Origin: CAIZWU01 sp942492905
Lineage (GTDB): Bacteria > Verrucomicrobiota > Verrucomicrobiia > Verrucomicrobiales > V1-33
Direction: 5' to 3'
Assembly (NCBI GenBank): GCA_942492905.1
Contig: OW818657.1
Location: forward strand, 62,001-126,000
DNA length: 64,000 bases
The position numbers and the translations under genes are program-made. This document shows positions 61,027 to 64,000 of this stretch, in pieces (positions within the stretch are counted from its first letter, which is position 1; each line of letters begins with the position of its first letter). Below the pieces are notes generated by a model that made no database searches, was not told the DNA's origin, and worked only from the letters and a program-made list of their open reading frames with translations.

Positions 61027-63240
61027 CTAGTGACGCAGCAGGAATTCCTTGGTGTTGATGAGGCTCCACGTGATGTCCTCCAGCGCCCGCCTCCGCTGAT
61101 CCGGCGCTGTGAGAAGCGGTGTCAGGAACTCAAGCTCCGCAACCGACGGCGGACGGCTGAGGGTACGCCAATACAGGTCGCGCACCGCTTCGGCGGGGTC
61201 CATCGCCGGATCGGCAAGCGCCGCGAGACGGTTGTCGGAAGTGCTGATGACTTCCGCGATGCCAGGGCCGCTGGTGAGGGTGAAGACCTGGGCGAGGGAA
61301 CTTTCGTCGCTGCGCTCGCAGCCGCAGGTGGTGGTGCGCGGGGATTTGCCGAACTGCTTTAGGAAACGATCGTCTTCGGTGGGCTTGGATTTGCGGGCTC
61401 CCAGTTTCACGCCGGGAATGGCGGCCGCGGTTTTAGTGTCTGGATAGGACGAAAAATCCGGGGTGCGATCGAGGGCGCGGTAAATGGCATCAAGGAGCGG
61501 CTCCGCCGGCAGGCGGCGCACCACGGGATGCGAATAATTCAGCGTGTCGTCTGCATTCTCCAGCAGCGGCGTGCTGGATAGTTGGTAAGTGCGCGACTGG
61601 CAGATCAGGCGGATCAGTGGCTTGGCCTTCATGCCGTTCTGGATGAAGTATTCCGTCAGGGTGTCCAGCAGGGCGGGATTCGACGGTGGATTGGTCATCC
61701 GGAAGTCATCAATCGGATCGACGAGACCACTGCCCATGAGGTGGGACCAGATGCGGTTCACCTGGACGCGGGCGAACAGCGGGTGTTCCGGTTTCGTCAT
61801 CCATTCGGCGAAGGATTGCAGATGATTGGTATCCTGCGGCAGATCCGTCTTTTCGCCCAGCAGCGCAGGTATGGGCGGTTTCTTGGTGCGCGGGTCGTTC
61901 AGCTCCGGCTGATTGGTCAGGTAGAGCACCTGCTCGCCGACAAATTCCAGCTTGTCGTTCTCGTCCTTCCGGTTGTTTTCCAGAATCGTATAACCAATCC
62001 GGTCGAAGACGGCGGAGAAGCGGTAATAATCGTCCTGCGTCCAGCGCTCGAAGGGATGGTTGTGGCACTTGGCGCAGCCGAGGCGGGTGCCCAGAAAGAC
62101 CTGGGCGGCGGCTTCGGCGCGTTGGGTGGGTTCGCGCAGGGAGCGGTAGAAGTTGGCCGGCGCGTTTTCGTAAGTGCTGCCCAGTGAGGCCACGACATCG
62201 CGGGCAAAGGCATCCAGCGGCCGGTCCTCCGCCACCCCCTGGCGGATCCAGCCATGGAAGGCGGCCACGCCTTTGGTATCGAGGATGCGCTCTTCCACCC
62301 GCAGGAGGTCGGCCCATTTCATGGACCAGTGATCCGCAAAGGCGGGACGGCCCAGCAGGTCATCGATCAATTTGGAACGTTTGTCAGGATTTGCTTCGGC
62401 GGTGAAGGTTTCCGCTTCCTGCCGGGTCGGCACCTGTCCGGTGAGATCTAAAAAAGCGCGCCGGACAAAGGTGGTATCCGGGCAGTCTGCCGAAGGCAGG
62501 GTGCGCATCTGCTGGAGTTTGGCGAAGACGTGTTCATCCACCAGATTGCGCGGGGCCGGGGCGTTCCAGACAAAGTCCGGCCGGTCGGGGATGAAGGCTA
62601 GCCGCACCGGCGTTTTCAATTGTTCGAAGCGGACCACCACGGTGGTCTCTCCGCTTTTTTGCGCCTGCACCAGACCGTTCCGGGTGACCTTGGGCAGGAG
62701 GTTCGAGGGTTCATACACCGCCCAGCGGGTGACATCACGGGAGGTGCCATCCGAGAAGGTCGCCGTGGCGGTGAGCTGCAGGTCGCGCGCTGGACCGGTG
62801 ACGATGGCCTGCGGCGGACTAACCGTCAGGGCCGTGAGCACCGGGGCGTCCGGCGGATCCATCGGTGCCCCGGCCGCGATCCAATCGCGCAGCACCCGGT
62901 ATTCCTCCGAGTCCTTTTCAAATCGCTTGCCACCTTCGTGTTCGGTGAGTTCCGCCGGCTTTTTCAGGAGAAAGCTGGCCTCGGGATCGTCCACATTGAG
63001 CCGTTTGCTGCGCACATTTTGCGTCAGCACCGCATGGTCCCCGGCGGGCGATTCCCCGCGCAGGGAAATCTTCAGATTCCCCTTCCCGCTGCCGCTGCCA
63101 TGACAGGCCCCCATGTTGCAGCCCGCCCGGCTCAGCAGCGGCATCACGTCATGGGTGAAGCTGGGCGCCGCCCATGCGCTGCCCGCCGCCGCCAGCCAAA
63201 TGGCGGTAGTAGTGAAGCGGGGGAGCGCGGAGGATTTCAT
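61027..63240 (-). CDS. DUF1549/DUF1553 protein with N-terminal cytochrome-type region
   Basis: The 737-residue protein (ATG at 63240) has a signal peptide (TTAIWLAAAGSAWAA), a PSCyt1-like heme motif region (RAGCNMGACHGSGSGKGNLK, CxxxxCH spacing), an Ig-like segment (near VLTALTVSPPQAIVTGPA), the DUF1549 domain (VRRAFLDLTGQVPTRQEAE to CAKCHNHPFERW) and the DUF1553 domain to the C-terminus. Such proteins pair with DUF1501 partners in PVC bacteria and are thought to process polysaccharides or sulfated polymers. A frame extension to 63384 lacks a signal peptide and is not used. Confidence 0.9.
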   Translation of the reverse strand: MKSSALPRFTTTAIWLAAAGSAWAAPSFTHDVMPLLSRAGCNMGACHGSGSGKGNLKISLRGESPAGDHAVLTQNVRSKRLNVDDPEASFLLKKPAELTEHEGGKRFEKDSEEYRVLRDWIAAGAPMDPPDAPVLTALTVSPPQAIVTGPARDLQLTATATFSDGTSRDVTRWAVYEPSNLLPKVTRNGLVQAQKSGETTVVVRFEQLKTPVRLAFIPDRPDFVWNAPAPRNLVDEHVFAKLQQMRTLPSADCPDTTFVRRAFLDLTGQVPTRQEAETFTAEANPDKRSKLIDDLLGRPAFADHWSMKWADLLRVEERILDTKGVAAFHGWIRQGVAEDRPLDAFARDVVASLGSTYENAPANFYRSLREPTQRAEAAAQVFLGTRLGCAKCHNHPFERWTQDDYYRFSAVFDRIGYTILENNRKDENDKLEFVGEQVLYLTNQPELNDPRTKKPPIPALLGEKTDLPQDTNHLQSFAEWMTKPEHPLFARVQVNRIWSHLMGSGLVDPIDDFRMTNPPSNPALLDTLTEYFIQNGMKAKPLIRLICQSRTYQLSSTPLLENADDTLNYSHPVVRRLPAEPLLDAIYRALDRTPDFSSYPDTKTAAAIPGVKLGARKSKPTEDDRFLKQFGKSPRTTTCGCERSDESSLAQVFTLTSGPGIAEVISTSDNRLAALADPAMDPAEAVRDLYWRTLSRPPSVAELEFLTPLLTAPDQRRRALEDITWSLINTKEFLLRH

Positions 63241-63428
63241 ACGGGAATCAGGCGGAAGGAACGGCCTCAGAGCGAGGGGGCTTTCAGGTGACGTGGCATG
63301 GGCGTGTCGCAGACTACGCGTGTGCAGTGGCCAGGACTTTGCATTTGTAAGGCCCGCCATGGCACTCGCCCCTGCTTTGCCCACGACTCGCCTGCGGCAG
63401 AGTCATGCTACGGGGCACGGGGCGGTTT

Positions 63429-64000
63429 TCAAGGCGGTGGGACCGGATTGAGATGAAGACGGAGACCGGGACTTTCATAACCTTCCGCGAACCAGGCACG
63501 CTGAGTTGGGCTGAAAAAAGGCACCTTAGGTTTCCAGTCACTTCCTACAGCATATATGCTTTCGGATGCCAAATCCCTCATCAACGGTTTGCCGTTCCAG
63601 GGATCGGACGGAATGGATGCCAAATAGTCAGGAACCAGCATTTCCAAAGTGCTGGGCAATTCACCGGAATGAGCTGCCTGCCAACGATAAAGAGCCATTC
63701 TGACCTGCATGCCGCGAGGAGTGAAAAACACCCCGGTCATTGAATGTTTGAGATAATCCAATCCATCAAAGATCGACTCGACAAGTTCATCCCCGTAAAA
63801 ATTTGAATTGAGATAATAACTGATTTTGTTGATTCCGTCTTTACTCCGGGCTGGAAATTTCACCCCCTTTGCATCTTCCAAGGTGGAAGCAGGCCGTAGC
63901 AGGCCCTTCATCCATTCCCTCATTCTTCGGTGATAACGGTTTTGAGTTTGAATGTTCTTCAGCAGGAAAAAATCGAGTTTGGCTCCCTCGCCAGCGGAAA
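63429..64000 (-). CDS. Partial protein at the right edge, unknown, PVC C-terminal region
   Basis: Incomplete: the reading frame is open through the window edge, and the visible part is about 190 residues of the C-terminus. Visible features are MALYRWQAAHSGELPSTLEM, then SIPSDPWNGKPLMRD and IYAVGSDWKPKVPF, which resemble the end of the 479-residue protein at 13450 (HGSYPASLAELD, LNYRLTENGFLLWSVGLD). An internal Met at 63923 is not evidence for a start. The N-terminus and likely membrane anchor lie outside the window. Confidence 0.7.
   Translation of the reverse strand, partial: SAGEGAKLDFFLLKNIQTQNRYHRRMREWMKGLLRPASTLEDAKGVKFPARSKDGINKISYYLNSNFYGDELVESIFDGLDYLKHSMTGVFFTPRGMQVRMALYRWQAAHSGELPSTLEMLVPDYLASIPSDPWNGKPLMRDLASESIYAVGSDWKPKVPFFSPTQRAWFAEGYESPGLRLHLNPVPPP

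Overview
The window looks like a chromosomal segment of a Verrucomicrobiota bacterium, probably from the Verrucomicrobiales. The inference rests on gene content: DUF1501, DUF1549/DUF1553 and DUF1080 proteins, a PVC-type membrane-bound dehydrogenase/cytochrome, a giant secreted CotH/lamin-tail protein, a PEP-CTERM protein, ECF sigma factors with membrane extensions, and a moderately high GC content with strong GC3. There are no phage, plasmid, CRISPR or tRNA genes. Two IR-flanked MITE-like copies and several other inverted-repeat elements are the only mobile-looking DNA.

Layout. 0-1.5 kb: secreted vanadium-type haloperoxidase. 1.9-10.8 kb: nitrate acquisition block (outer-membrane alginate-export-type porin, NarK-type MFS transporter, PP2C phosphatase/Ser-Thr kinase fusion, then an nrtABCD-like ABC operon). 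10.9-11.3 kb: RNase P RNA (rnpB, minus strand), followed by a Bcp-type peroxiredoxin. 12.3-15.8 kb: a repeat-rich membrane protein converging on a three-gene overlapping sigma-factor operon. 16.0-16.6 kb: a GxxExxY nuclease-fold gene bracketed by two long inverted repeats. 16.6-31.8 kb: a minus-strand run with tex, a zinc-ribbon membrane protein, the CotH giant, a hybrid histidine kinase, a small secreted protein, carA, trmL and a lipoprotein. 31.9-34.6 kb: MITE-like copy 1 and the PVC cytochrome. 34.7-40.4 kb: lysS, ggt, a PEP-CTERM protein and ahcY. 40.5-43.5 kb: a sigma factor fused to a membrane segment and extracytoplasmic repeats, with an overlapping companion. 43.6-48.9 kb: pilT/pilU-type ATPases, rhodanese, DUF1573 and cdaA (c-di-AMP synthase). 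49.1-54.4 kb: a small secreted protein overlapping a giant helical-repeat protein. 54.5-56.7 kb: sucCD. 56.8-63.2 kb: a membrane protein and a PVC degradation-type cluster (DUF1080, DUF1501, DUF1549/1553) with MITE-like copy 2. The right edge cuts a gene.

Working together. The porin, NarK, the kinase/phosphatase and NrtABCD form a plausible nitrate uptake and control unit; the assimilatory reductases are not in the window. Two sigma loci both sit beside proteins with DPxAAxxW-type helical repeats, one being a single-chain sigma-membrane-repeat fusion. I consider this family the best candidate for an undescribed signalling system. A second theme is inverted-repeat elements placed exactly at gene 3' ends, several of which contribute the stop codon.
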